Virus record (IMG/VR): IMGVR_UViG_3300046007_002562
Span: 1 to 36,967 of that record
Direction: 5' to 3' (one strand)
Origin: a virus
DNA: 36,967 nt
In this document: positions 28,174 through 36,563 of the stretch, one piece after another
Numbering within the stretch: the stretch's first letter is position 1
Layout of the letters: the number at the start of each line of letters is the position of its first letter
Made by a program: the position numbers and the translations under genes
Notes under the pieces: generated by a model
Told to the model about the DNA's origin: nothing
Databases searched by the model: none
Seen by the model: only the letters and a program-made list of their open reading frames with translations

Positions 28174-28562
28174 TGATTACGGTGCTTTCCATCGCGGAAA
28201 TCAGGCTTAGACTGCACAATATGCGGCTAAATCGCAGAAGAGGCTTCTCTATGGCTGCTTTTGCGAAATTGGCGGGAGTGGACTACAGAAACATGAAAAA
28301 GGCGTTTTTTGAGCAAAAAATGCCAGTTTCTGAGACGACACAGCGCCGAATTTCCAAGGCTTTGCAGGCTTTGGAGAACGGTGAGGCCGGAATGCGCATG
28401 GATATTGCAGGCCGCATGATCCTTGACTACCACCCACCCAAGGATTTTGGCAAAACATTGCGGCGCGGCTACACCTTGGAGATGACAAACGGTAAAATCG
28501 GCCTATCTGTCAAACCTGTGAACAAGTACGATTACACAAAACCGCATTTGTTAAAGAAGTGA
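28173..28562 (+). CDS. HTH protein next to terminase (regulator or small terminase candidate)
   Basis: A 129-residue basic protein with an HTH-like segment FSMAAFAKLAGVDYRNMKKA, then VSETTQRRISKALQALENG (about residues 26-70), and a basic C-terminal half. ATG 28173 gives a TGATG junction with terL. DNA binding plus this position makes it a candidate small terminase subunit, which is otherwise not recognised. An XRE-type regulator is the alternative. Confidence 0.6.
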   Translation: MITVLSIAEIRLRLHNMRLNRRRGFSMAAFAKLAGVDYRNMKKAFFEQKMPVSETTQRRISKALQALENGEAGMRMDIAGRMILDYHPPKDFGKTLRRGYTLEMTNGKIGLSVKPVNKYDYTKPHLLKK

Positions 28563-28571
28563 GGGGCTAAC

Positions 28572-28988
28572 ATGAGTGTGTTGCATGATTATAAATGTCC
28601 GGTGCATGGCTACTTTGAAAGCCGGGAGGCAATCTGTCCTGCTGGCTGCGATGATGTGCAGTTAGTATTCTTGCAACCTGTGGGATTGAAGAGCGATTCC
28701 ACCAAGCATAATGACAAAACGCTAAAACAACTTGCACTGGACTTCAAGATGAGCGATATTAAATCAACAAGAGAAGGCGAGGCGCAGCCGCCGCGCCATG
28801 CAACACCCAATAATCCGTTCGCACCCCGGTGGGGATCGCCTGCGGAGTTGGGCGGTTACAACTTGAATTCAATTGCTGGCGAATCTGTGTCAGGGATGCA
28901 AGCAGTGAAGGAGTCGGGCGCAAGTTTGAATGGCCCGAAAATTGGTTCGTATATACCCGACCATGAAAACTTGACGATACAGAAATGA
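28572..28988 (+). CDS. Zinc-ribbon protein
   Basis: A 138-residue protein with an N-terminal zinc-ribbon-like motif (DYKCPVHGYFESREAICPAG then C, Cys-x-x-His and Cys-x-x-x-Cys spacing) like FmdB-type putative regulators often found beside phage portal genes. The rest is polar and probably disordered. The leader GAGGGGCTAAC precedes the ATG. It overlaps the portal gene by ATGA. The function is unknown. Confidence 0.65.
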   Translation: MSVLHDYKCPVHGYFESREAICPAGCDDVQLVFLQPVGLKSDSTKHNDKTLKQLALDFKMSDIKSTREGEAQPPRHATPNNPFAPRWGSPAELGGYNLNSIAGESVSGMQAVKESGASLNGPKIGSYIPDHENLTIQK

Positions 28989-30628
28989 GAATTCCTGAGA
29001 ACCCGGTTGATCGGCAAGCGTTCTATGTGGACATCATGCAGAAATGCTTGGTGTCGCAAAATGAACGTCAAGCGCAATACTCGTCACTGCGTTCTTACTA
29101 TCTCTTCGGTGCTGATCAAAGTTCTCCACCAGCACACTTCAATAAAATCTATCCGCACATTGATCAACTGTCTGCCTTTATGTACTCGGCAGACACGACG
29201 CGCTTTTCCATCAAGCTAGGCGCATCAGTACCGGAAGTATTCAAAAAGAAAATCCCTGCACTGACACAAGCACTGCACGATTACTGGACTGCCAGTAACG
29301 CAGACCAAGTGTTTGGTGCCGCATTGAATTGGGCATTCTGCTACAACTCCACCTTTGTCAAATTGATATGGCGCAATGGTATCCACCCGTACATGGTGGA
29401 ACCCGGCGTGTTCGGTGTGCTGCGTGAAGACACACCTTACACAGACCGCCAAGAGGCAATGGTGCAAGAGTTCTACATGACAAAATCAGAACTCTACTCG
29501 CGCTTGTACTCGCATGAGAAGCGTGAAGAAATCTTGAGTCGCATTGCACTAGCAGAGCAGCAAACCAAGAAGTATCCAGAAGGTGTTGAGCGCCTAGTCA
29601 CATCAGCGGTTGACCCCACCATCTACGGTAACGTGCAGATGAATCTGGCTGGCAACATGACGTACACGCCACAGATTGCAGAGCCGACTGTGAAGATGCG
29701 TGAGCTGTGGATTTATGACGATAAGCTGGATGACTATGTGTGCGTCACGATTGCTGATCCAGACATAGTAATCTATGACCGAGGATCGCAAAGCCTCTTC
29801 TTAAAAGGCGAACAGCCATTTGTTCAAATTTGTCCGTCGCCTCAATACGATTACTACTATGGTCAATCGGAAGTGCAGCGTCTTGTGTTCCTGCAAGAGA
29901 TGCGTAATAAGCGAACCGGACAGATACTCGAATTGCTCGACAAGCAAGTTAATCCTCCCAAGGCATTCATCGGCTTCCAAGGCATCTTGGATGAAAAGAT
30001 GTTTGGCCTTAATCGCGCTGGTGGCATGGTGTCTTCCGACATGCCAAACGCCAAGGTAGAAGAGTTCACACCGAACATCCCCAACGACTTGTTCCGCGAA
30101 CTCGGCGAGATTGACGCTATGTTTGCCGAAGCCTCTGGCATTACTAGCGTGTTGTCAGGTCGTGGTGAAACCGGCGTTCGTAGCCAAGGCCATGCGTCAC
30201 AACTGGCGCGACTTGGTTCTTCCCGTGCCAAGAAACGCGCATTGACCATTGAAGACAGTCTTGAGAAAATTGCAACACTGTATCTCAAGATGATGATGGT
30301 CTATGACGATACGCGCTACCGTGATGAGGATGGCAACGAGTTTATTGCTGCCCAATTCACCGAAGATTTTGTGGTGAAGGTGGACGCGCACTCGAACAGC
30401 CCGATCTTCATGGAAGATGCGAGAGACTTGGCATTCAACCTGTACAGTGCTGGCGCAATCGGCAAGGCCAGCTTGATTGAGATGGTTGAGCCGCCAATGA
30501 AGGATCGTTTAATTGAAGAAATTAAGGCAATGGAGGCTACCGCCGCCATGCAACAGATGATGCAGCCGCCACAGACTGAGGCACCGGCGGCACCAGAAGC
30601 CGAGCAACCACAACTGAGGGCCGTGTGA
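28985..30628 (+). CDS. Portal protein
   Basis: A 547-residue protein of portal size and layout: an N-terminal helical region with YPHIDQLSAFMYSADTTRFS, a wing/stem region, SPQYDYYYGQSEVQRL and EMRNKRTGQILELLDKQVN (about 295-320), then an EASGITSVLSGRGETGVRSQ motif (about 381-400) and a helical C-terminus ending in an Ala/Pro/Gln-rich tail. It forms the dodecameric vertex through which DNA enters. It lies between terminase and scaffold genes, as expected. Confidence 0.85.
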   Translation: MRIPENPVDRQAFYVDIMQKCLVSQNERQAQYSSLRSYYLFGADQSSPPAHFNKIYPHIDQLSAFMYSADTTRFSIKLGASVPEVFKKKIPALTQALHDYWTASNADQVFGAALNWAFCYNSTFVKLIWRNGIHPYMVEPGVFGVLREDTPYTDRQEAMVQEFYMTKSELYSRLYSHEKREEILSRIALAEQQTKKYPEGVERLVTSAVDPTIYGNVQMNLAGNMTYTPQIAEPTVKMRELWIYDDKLDDYVCVTIADPDIVIYDRGSQSLFLKGEQPFVQICPSPQYDYYYGQSEVQRLVFLQEMRNKRTGQILELLDKQVNPPKAFIGFQGILDEKMFGLNRAGGMVSSDMPNAKVEEFTPNIPNDLFRELGEIDAMFAEASGITSVLSGRGETGVRSQGHASQLARLGSSRAKKRALTIEDSLEKIATLYLKMMMVYDDTRYRDEDGNEFIAAQFTEDFVVKVDAHSNSPIFMEDARDLAFNLYSAGAIGKASLIEMVEPPMKDRLIEEIKAMEATAAMQQMMQPPQTEAPAAPEAEQPQLRAV

Positions 30629-30801
30629 TGGAACAACGATCAGGCGCAATGAACTCGCAGTCAATGGTCAAAAGCGGTGATCAACCCCGCGTGACACAGA
30701 AGGATATTGCATCGACACGCGAACCACCGTCGATGACGTTTAACCGGAATGCCTTTCGCGGCGCTACCCGTAACCCGCAAAACCGCACATCCGGTCGATA
30801 G
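30628..30801 (+). CDS. Small basic protein, 57 residues
   Basis: A short frame from ATG 30628 (TGATG with the portal stop) to TAG 30799-30801. The product is polar and basic (MEQRSGAMNSQSMVKSGDQP, then NRNAFRGATRNPQNRTSGR). No family is recognised. It is the last gene before the terminator at 30814-30837. Confidence 0.6.
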   Translation: MEQRSGAMNSQSMVKSGDQPRVTQKDIASTREPPSMTFNRNAFRGATRNPQNRTSGR

Positions 30802-30813
30802 TAAAATAGTACA

Positions 30814-30837
30814 GGGCAACATTTTGCCCCTTTTTTT
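30814..30837 (+). terminator. Rho-independent terminator after the portal operon
   Basis: Arms GGGCAA (30814-30819) and TTGCCC (30824-30829) with a CATT loop, followed by C and seven T (30831-30837). It isolates the terminase/portal operon from the capsid operon. Confidence 0.82.
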
Positions 30838-30839
30838 GG

Positions 30840-30869
30840 TTGACGTGATAGTTAATTTATATCTATCGT
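30840..30869 (+). promoter_or_regulatory. Promoter for the capsid/late operon
   Basis: -35 TTGACG at 30840-30845 and a -10-like TATCGT at 30864-30869 (18-bp spacer) in AT-rich DNA, directly after the terminator and about 25 bp before the first capsid-operon gene. The -10 match is moderate. Confidence 0.5.
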
Positions 30870-30891
30870 TCGCGCAACATAGGAGTGTCAA

Positions 30892-31323
30892 ATGGCAGTC
30901 AAAACCGATGACATGATGCAGATGATGAAGGCAGATCAGGGCATGGGTTCTGAGCCAATGACACCGCCTGCATTTGAGCAGGAAGAGACTACCAGCCCGA
31001 TGGCTAGTCCAATGAGTACACCGGAACCCAAGCGCGGCGAGGAAGAGGCCGCACGTTTGAATGTCATGATGGCGCTAGACATGTTGCAACAAGCAATGGG
31101 CGTCTTTCAGATGGGTTCAGAGGAAGCCAAGACCATTGAAAAGGTGATTGCGGAGATTACGCGCCGCTTTGGTGAGCGCGAGTCAGACAGCCGCCGCTTG
31201 ATGCCTTCGGAAATTATCCAAATGATTCAATCTCTGCCGCAGGCGGGTGGCGCTACGCCGGGCCAGAGAGAAGCAATGTCAGCGCCTATCGCGGGAACTA
31301 CCGCACCACCACTTCCCATTTAA
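30892..31323 (+). CDS. Met-rich acidic protein (scaffold-region)
   Basis: A 143-residue protein: Met-rich N-terminus (DDMMQMMKADQGMG), a Pro/Ser/Thr linker, then a helical part (AARLNVMMALDMLQQAMGVF, IEKVIAEITRRFGE). AGGAG lies before the ATG. It is the first gene of the late operon, just upstream of scaffold and capsid genes. A head-assembly accessory is likely but not shown. Confidence 0.6.
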   Translation: MAVKTDDMMQMMKADQGMGSEPMTPPAFEQEETTSPMASPMSTPEPKRGEEEAARLNVMMALDMLQQAMGVFQMGSEEAKTIEKVIAEITRRFGERESDSRRLMPSEIIQMIQSLPQAGGATPGQREAMSAPIAGTTAPPLPI

Positions 31324-31332
31324 GGAGTAATC

Positions 31333-31518
31333 ATGGAACTTTTCAAGCCAAAGGGTGCAATGTCGGTGCGCCGCCCGACTGACAACTCGCAAATGAATGG
31401 TCAGATTTACAACACCCCACGTTTTGCAGAAATGGGTGGCCTGTCGAATGCCGCAAAAGTCGGTAAGCGCAACGCCATGACCATGAGCAAGCCGGGTGAC
31501 ACTAAAAAAGTTTATTGA
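31333..31518 (+). CDS. Small basic protein
   Basis: A 61-residue basic protein (MELFKPKGAMSVRRPTDNSQ, then NAMTMSKPGDTKKVY) with AAGGAG upstream. No family is recognised. It sits between two head-assembly genes. Confidence 0.6.
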   Translation: MELFKPKGAMSVRRPTDNSQMNGQIYNTPRFAEMGGLSNAAKVGKRNAMTMSKPGDTKKVY

Positions 31519-31537
31519 TTAAGAAGAGGGGCTAATT

Positions 31538-32065
31538 ATGAGTCTGGAAAATTACTCGCCTGAAGCGATTGAGGAACTGGCAGCGCTGTCAAAGCGTCTG
31601 TCCGAGAACCCCAAAACGCGCAAGTCGTTTCTACGTTTGGCAAAAGAGGTCAATCCTGACATTCCAATGCCAGAACTAGAAATGGAAGAGATGGTCAACG
31701 AGCGTACAACTGCCGCTGAAAAGCGTGTGACTGACCTCGAAAACCAACTTCGCGCTCAACAGGTGCGTGACGAGTTGAATCGTCGCCGCAGCAAGTTGAA
31801 GGAATCAGGTTTTGCACAGACTGATGATGACATCCTCGAAATCGAGAAGCTGATGACTGAGAAAGGTATCGCTAATCATGAGACTGCTGCGGACTACTGG
31901 CGTCACATGAAGCAAGCTGCGGTGCCAACACCCGGTTATCCGCAACCCGTTATGTCTCGGATGGACGTAAAGGGTTATATGAAGAATCCAGTTGCTGCTG
32001 CGCGTGAAAACGCAGCCGCTGCTTTGGCAGAACTTCGCAAGAATCCAAAGCCAATTGGTTTGTAA
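31538..32065 (+). CDS. Scaffolding protein
   Basis: A 175-residue, highly charged helical protein with a central coiled coil (ERTTAAEKRVTDLENQLRAQ, about 54-73) and a C-terminal helix rich in Ala and Lys. Size, composition and position directly upstream of the major capsid gene are typical of podovirus scaffolds, which template prohead assembly and are then lost. The leader GAGGGGCTAATT precedes the ATG. Confidence 0.7.
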   Translation: MSLENYSPEAIEELAALSKRLSENPKTRKSFLRLAKEVNPDIPMPELEMEEMVNERTTAAEKRVTDLENQLRAQQVRDELNRRRSKLKESGFAQTDDDILEIEKLMTEKGIANHETAADYWRHMKQAAVPTPGYPQPVMSRMDVKGYMKNPVAAARENAAAALAELRKNPKPIGL

Positions 32066-32096
32066 GGGGCTATTTTTTAAACTTCGGAGGTAAATT

Positions 32097-33107
32097 ATGC
32101 CTATTGGTGGCGGCATTCTTCCGGCTTCGGGTACTAATCAGTACAACGAGTTGACCTACGTCACTCGTCGGGCATTTATCCCGAAGTTGGTCGTACAAAT
32201 CTACAACTCTACGCCCCTGATGGCGGCGCTGATCGCAAACTCGCAGACTGCCTCCGGCGGTGTGTCGTCTGTGTCGGTGCCGGTACAGGGTTCTCAATTT
32301 GTAAACGCTCAGTGGTCGGATTACAGCGGCTCGTTCGCTCAACCATCCGTCCAACAGGGTGCTTACCAAGCTGAATTTAACCTGAAGCTGTTGGTTTCTC
32401 CCGTGCCGTTCCTCGGTATGGAAGGTGCAGTACAGCAAGACTACGCAATCATCCCTCTGATTGAAGCGCGTATGAACGACGCGACCAACGTCATGATGGA
32501 TTCGATGGCAACCGCGCTGTACAACAACACCAGCAACAACCAGCAATTCATCGGCCTGCCTGCTGCGGTGGATGATGGTACTGGTACTGCTACCTACGGC
32601 AACATCAATCGTAGCTCAAACACTTGGTGGAAGTCGAAGCAATACGCTGCCGGTTCGGTCAACCCAACCCGTCAGAACGTACTGCAATACATCTCCGGTA
32701 CCGTGAAAAACGGCGCTGAAGTGCCGACTTTTGGTGTTTGCGGCTTTGGTACTTGGACACTGCTGGCACAAGATTATGTAGGCCAAGAAAACTACATGAT
32801 CACCCCCGGTTCAGGCTTTGATGGCGATGCCAACGGCCCACAGGCTGCGTTCCGCGCCCTGATGGTTGCCGGTGTGCCGATCTATCCAGACCCGTATTGC
32901 CCGGAAGGTACGCTCTACCTGCTGAACACAAACTATCTCTCGCTCTATATCCATGAGCAGGCATCGTTTGCGTTCACTGGTTTCGAGTCCACGCTTCCGA
33001 ACTTCCAGATTGGCTACGTTGGTGCGGTTCTGATGATTGCAGAACTGGTAAACACCAAGCCGAAAGCCATGACGAAGATTACGGGCTACAACTCTTTGAG
33101 CCTGTAA
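32097..33107 (+). CDS. Major capsid protein (HK97 fold)
   Basis: A 336-residue protein of typical capsid size with a non-basic, beta-rich composition: an N-arm with YNELTYVTRRAFIPKLVVQI, a spine/P-domain region with IEARMNDATNVMMDSMATAL (about 122-141), and a C-terminal part with FRALMVAGVPIYPDPYCPEG and GYVGAVLMIAELVNTKP. It follows the scaffold gene and has a strong GGAGG before the ATG. The HK97-fold call is made from pattern and context. Confidence 0.83.
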   Translation: MPIGGGILPASGTNQYNELTYVTRRAFIPKLVVQIYNSTPLMAALIANSQTASGGVSSVSVPVQGSQFVNAQWSDYSGSFAQPSVQQGAYQAEFNLKLLVSPVPFLGMEGAVQQDYAIIPLIEARMNDATNVMMDSMATALYNNTSNNQQFIGLPAAVDDGTGTATYGNINRSSNTWWKSKQYAAGSVNPTRQNVLQYISGTVKNGAEVPTFGVCGFGTWTLLAQDYVGQENYMITPGSGFDGDANGPQAAFRALMVAGVPIYPDPYCPEGTLYLLNTNYLSLYIHEQASFAFTGFESTLPNFQIGYVGAVLMIAELVNTKPKAMTKITGYNSLSL

Positions 33108-33117
33108 GGAGGAAACC

Positions 33118-33441
33118 ATGTCTCTCGCAACTAATAAAATCATTCTGGCTGGCGCTCAGAGCAACACTCCGGGTGCCTATTTCCAGACTGTCACCGTTAC
33201 CGCAGTTGATTCGGGCAATGGCACTGTCATTCCGGCAGGTTTGTATGTCATGTTCCCATCGGCTAACGTCACCGTGCTGGCTTACAACGGTTCAGCTAAC
33301 GCTACCGTCATGGCAGCCAACACGGGTGGTGTGGTGATTTCGGATGGTGTCAACGTGTATGCCAAGAATTCTTCTGGCAACGCAACGGTGACGCTGCTTG
33401 AAGTCAACGGTGGTCAGGCTGCTGGCGAAACCTACGCATAA
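33118..33441 (+). CDS. Small beta-rich virion protein (capsid decoration candidate)
   Basis: A 107-residue, Val/Thr/Asn-rich protein of short strands (YFQTVTVTAVDSGNGTVIPA, TVLAYNGSANATVMAAN), probably a beta sandwich. It starts directly after the capsid gene with AGGAGG upstream. Position and size fit a head decoration or head-fibre protein. No family is named. Confidence 0.6.
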   Translation: MSLATNKIILAGAQSNTPGAYFQTVTVTAVDSGNGTVIPAGLYVMFPSANVTVLAYNGSANATVMAANTGGVVISDGVNVYAKNSSGNATVTLLEVNGGQAAGETYA

Positions 33442-33450
33442 GGGGGAGCT

Positions 33451-33852
33451 ATGGACGCAAATGCAGTCGGCAGATCGTATCCAGATTCGTTTGGCAACTA
33501 TCGTTTGGCAGAGCAGACAGGCGTAAGCCTTGCTGCTACCGGCGATGTAACGACTTTGGTTGCGCAAGCCGCTACGAAGTACATTGTGCGTCGGATAGTT
33601 CTGTCTAACTTCAGTGGTAATGCAAGTGGTGCCAATGTGGGTGTCTTCACCGCCGCAAGCGGTGGAGGCACTGCTATTGCTGCGGATCAAACGCTGAGTG
33701 CTGCTACTGGTAGCACTAAGTTTGATGATCTGACGCTGGCATCGGCTGCTAACACTGATGTTCAAACTGCCCGAGTGCTGTATGTCAACTGTTCGGTCAA
33801 TGCCGCAGTTACCTGCGATGTTGCCCTTTATGGAGATATTGTCTCGCTATGA
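33451..33852 (+). CDS. Small beta-rich virion protein
   Basis: A 133-residue protein with AATKYIVRRIVLSNFSGNAS, then ARVLYVNCSVNAAVTCDVAL, a beta-strand pattern of small head or tail accessory proteins. It overlaps the next gene by ATGA. The role is unknown. Confidence 0.6.
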   Translation: MDANAVGRSYPDSFGNYRLAEQTGVSLAATGDVTTLVAQAATKYIVRRIVLSNFSGNASGANVGVFTAASGGGTAIAADQTLSAATGSTKFDDLTLASAANTDVQTARVLYVNCSVNAAVTCDVALYGDIVSL

Positions 33853-34190
33853 CCACGATCTTTGTTTGCAACAACGGTTCTCTACCTTTTTCCGATAGTT
33901 TTGATGGAACACCTTTCCATTTTGAACCCGGGAAGCCAGTTGAGTTGCCTGAAATTGCAGCAAAGCATATCTTTGGTTATGGCGATGATGATAAAGAGCC
34001 TTATCTTATAAGACTTGGCTGGATGAAAATGAGCAATCAGTACGAAGCAGCAATGCAGCGATTGGGCGAGTTTTCATTCTCAAAAGAGTCTGTTAAGCCC
34101 GTCCACTTGTCAGCCCCAGTGGTGGAACGAGTAGCCGCGCCCATGCCTAAAGCACGGGTTGCGGCGAAAGTTGCAAACCTTAATGGTTAA
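33849..34190 (+). CDS. Small virion-region protein
   Basis: A 113-residue protein. The N-terminal part (TTIFVCNNGSLPFSDSFDGT, FHFEPGKPVELPEIAAKHIF) is a small beta domain, followed by a helical part and a basic Ala/Pro/Val tail. Comparable proteins lie between capsid and adaptor genes in other podoviruses. The function is unknown. Confidence 0.6.
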   Translation: MTTIFVCNNGSLPFSDSFDGTPFHFEPGKPVELPEIAAKHIFGYGDDDKEPYLIRLGWMKMSNQYEAAMQRLGEFSFSKESVKPVHLSAPVVERVAAPMPKARVAAKVANLNG

Positions 34191-34192
34191 TC

Positions 34193-34831
34193 ATGGCAGA
34201 TACGCTGTCTGGATACATTACCCAGACCCGCCGTTTATTGCATGACGTTAATGCGAACTTCTGGACAGATGCAGAGCTAACGGATTACATAAACGATGGG
34301 CGCAACACCCTTGTCCGAGACACAGGGTGCAATCGCGTTTTGCAGAGTCACACCGCGCCTTACAACGTAGAAACCATCGACTTCGCAGACCTGCCTGAAG
34401 GCAACAATACGGTTGATGTACTGAACGTCATTCTGTATTGGGGCAATTCGCGCATTCCGCTGTACTACTTGCCTTGGACAAACTTCAACGCACAGTTGCG
34501 TTACTGGCAAGACTACACTGGACGCCCGGTTGGTTACTCTATGTATGGGCCTAAAAAGATTTACATTGGCCCAAAGCCTGATCAAGCCTACCAAATGGAG
34601 ATTGACACAGTAGTGTTGGTTGATCCTATGGTGTCAGGATCAGAAGTCGAAGTGTTGCCAACACCATTTACTGAAGCTGTGCCGTTCTACGCTGCTTATA
34701 TCGCCAAGTATCAGGAACAATCCTACGGCGAGGCTGAGATATTCAAACAAGAATATACGAAGCATGTGATGGAAGCACTGAATACGACCTTTACCCGCAG
34801 ACTACCCACACCTTACACAGCGGGGTACTAA
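34193..34831 (+). CDS. Head-to-tail adaptor-like protein
   Basis: A 212-residue protein with the N-terminal pattern TLSGYITQTRRLLHDVNANF WTDAELTDYINDGRN (helical), a beta middle with KKIYIGPKPDQAYQMEIDTV and a C-terminal helix with AVPFYAAYIAKYQEQSYGEA. This matches phage adaptor/connector proteins (T7 gp11-like role) that join portal to tail. It is 2 nt from the large nozzle-like gene, as expected. Confidence 0.72.
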   Translation: MADTLSGYITQTRRLLHDVNANFWTDAELTDYINDGRNTLVRDTGCNRVLQSHTAPYNVETIDFADLPEGNNTVDVLNVILYWGNSRIPLYYLPWTNFNAQLRYWQDYTGRPVGYSMYGPKKIYIGPKPDQAYQMEIDTVVLVDPMVSGSEVEVLPTPFTEAVPFYAAYIAKYQEQSYGEAEIFKQEYTKHVMEALNTTFTRRLPTPYTAGY

Positions 34832-34832
34832 C

Positions 34833-36563
34833 ATGGCTGCGGCAGAGCAAAAGAAAAGTTATGCCGTAGTCAAAGACTTCAAAGGGCTTAACACTAAGAA
34901 CAACCGCACTGTGATTGGTGACGGTGAGTTTAGCTGGTTGGAAAACATCCAGCCCATTGGTTACGGCAACTTAAAGACCATTCCCGGCAATGAGCAAATT
35001 GCCAATGTCGCATTTAGTGCCAATGTGACATTTATGGGATCAGTCAACATTCAGAACAACGAATATGTATTGGCGTTCCAAAACGATGGTTCTGCGCAGT
35101 ACGTCAACATTACGACAGGCGCTCAAGGCAACATAGCCAGCGCTAATACGTTCTCAAATAGCAACGTGATGATCACGCAGTGGCGTAATGAACGCGCTCT
35201 GATCATCGACCCTGCCAAGGGCTACAAGACTTGGGATGGCGTTAATCTTCATTCTATTGGTAGCGTCAATTCGGTGACGATTAACAATCCGGGTTCAGGT
35301 TATCTTGCTTCTAATACAACGGTTACTTTTGGTGCGCCAAACGAAGCCAATGGTGTGCAGGCTACTGGCACCGTAGTTGTCGTGGCAAATGCAGTATCTG
35401 AAGTGATTGTGACTGAAGCTGGCACAGGTTACACCTCGACGCCCACTGTTACGATTACTGGCGCAGGTAGCAATGCCAACGTGACATGCACGATTCTTGA
35501 CCAAAGCGGTTCAGATATTGCGACTTTCTCAGGCCGTACATGGATTGCGCAGGATCGAACGGTTTACTACACTGCAACAGACACCTATAACGATTTTGTT
35601 AATCTGACTGCTGGCTTTATCACAATTAGTGACGCAACCCTGCGCACGGTGATTACCCGCATTCTGTCAGCCAACAACTTCTTGTATGTGTTTGGTGAGG
35701 ACAGCATTAACGTCTTTTCCGATGTGCGGATTGATTCGACGCTTGGCACGACGCTGTTTACCAATACCAACGTGTCTGCATCGGTAGGTTCAGCGCTAAA
35801 ACATGCCATCTTCCCGTACTTCCGTTCCGTGCTGTTCATGAACGAATACGGGGTGTATGCGCTAGTCGGTGCTACCACCACCAAGATTAGTGATCCGTTA
35901 GACGGTGTGTTTCCACTGATCAACTTTGCAACTGAAATTACGGGTGGTCAGTGCCTAATTAATAACATTTTGTGTGCAGTTTTTAACTTTAAGTTCAATG
36001 ATGAAGGCACAGAGCGTTGGATACAGGCGGCATTCTTTGAGCGTAAATGGTTTTTTACTAACCAGCTTGCTGATTGTTTTTATGTCGTGCCAGCATTTAA
36101 GGATGGTTTCTTAAACTTATACGGCACTAGCGGACAAAATCTGTTCCAGTTTTACGAAGATGAAGCCAATCCAGTTGATATGGTTTTGGAAACTGCCTTA
36201 TTGCCGATGGGTGATCCTATTCGGGATAAGCAAGCGCTAAAGATTGGTATTGAAGCAACCCTTGGTGAAACCCCGATTATCTTTGTTGCGTATGTTGATT
36301 CAGAGAATCAGCAGTCGCCAGCAATTGACTTTACCAATGCGGTCAACTGGACGAATAATGTTGGTACGGTGATTTCTTGGAGTAACAATGCCAGCGTTAT
36401 TATTGGTTGGTCAGGCGCTACAAGTTCAGGCGCTGGTTACTATTTGTACAAAAAAGATGCCAAAATGTTTGGTAAGTATTTAGGCATGACTTTAACAGGT
36501 AGCGTCACGCCATTTGTGATTAACGGTTTTGAGTTTGAGCATGAATTGAGAGCGAGGTTCTAA
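34833..36563 (+). CDS. Tail nozzle / stabilisation-like protein
   Basis: A 576-residue, beta-rich protein, probably a propeller with an inserted domain. The N-terminal DFKGLNTKNNRTVIGDGEFS W-LEN pattern resembles podovirus nozzle (T7 gp12) and stabilisation (P22 gp10) proteins. Residues about 148-225 hold two small beta repeats of the NPGSGY/AGTGYTSTPTVTITG type, a later insertion. Later blocks such as NFLYVFGEDSINVFSDVRID and FPYFRSVLFMNEYGVYALVG are propeller-like. It would form the distal tail tube with the adaptor. Confidence 0.75.
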   Translation: MAAAEQKKSYAVVKDFKGLNTKNNRTVIGDGEFSWLENIQPIGYGNLKTIPGNEQIANVAFSANVTFMGSVNIQNNEYVLAFQNDGSAQYVNITTGAQGNIASANTFSNSNVMITQWRNERALIIDPAKGYKTWDGVNLHSIGSVNSVTINNPGSGYLASNTTVTFGAPNEANGVQATGTVVVVANAVSEVIVTEAGTGYTSTPTVTITGAGSNANVTCTILDQSGSDIATFSGRTWIAQDRTVYYTATDTYNDFVNLTAGFITISDATLRTVITRILSANNFLYVFGEDSINVFSDVRIDSTLGTTLFTNTNVSASVGSALKHAIFPYFRSVLFMNEYGVYALVGATTTKISDPLDGVFPLINFATEITGGQCLINNILCAVFNFKFNDEGTERWIQAAFFERKWFFTNQLADCFYVVPAFKDGFLNLYGTSGQNLFQFYEDEANPVDMVLETALLPMGDPIRDKQALKIGIEATLGETPIIFVAYVDSENQQSPAIDFTNAVNWTNNVGTVISWSNNASVIIGWSGATSSGAGYYLYKKDAKMFGKYLGMTLTGSVTPFVINGFEFEHELRARF

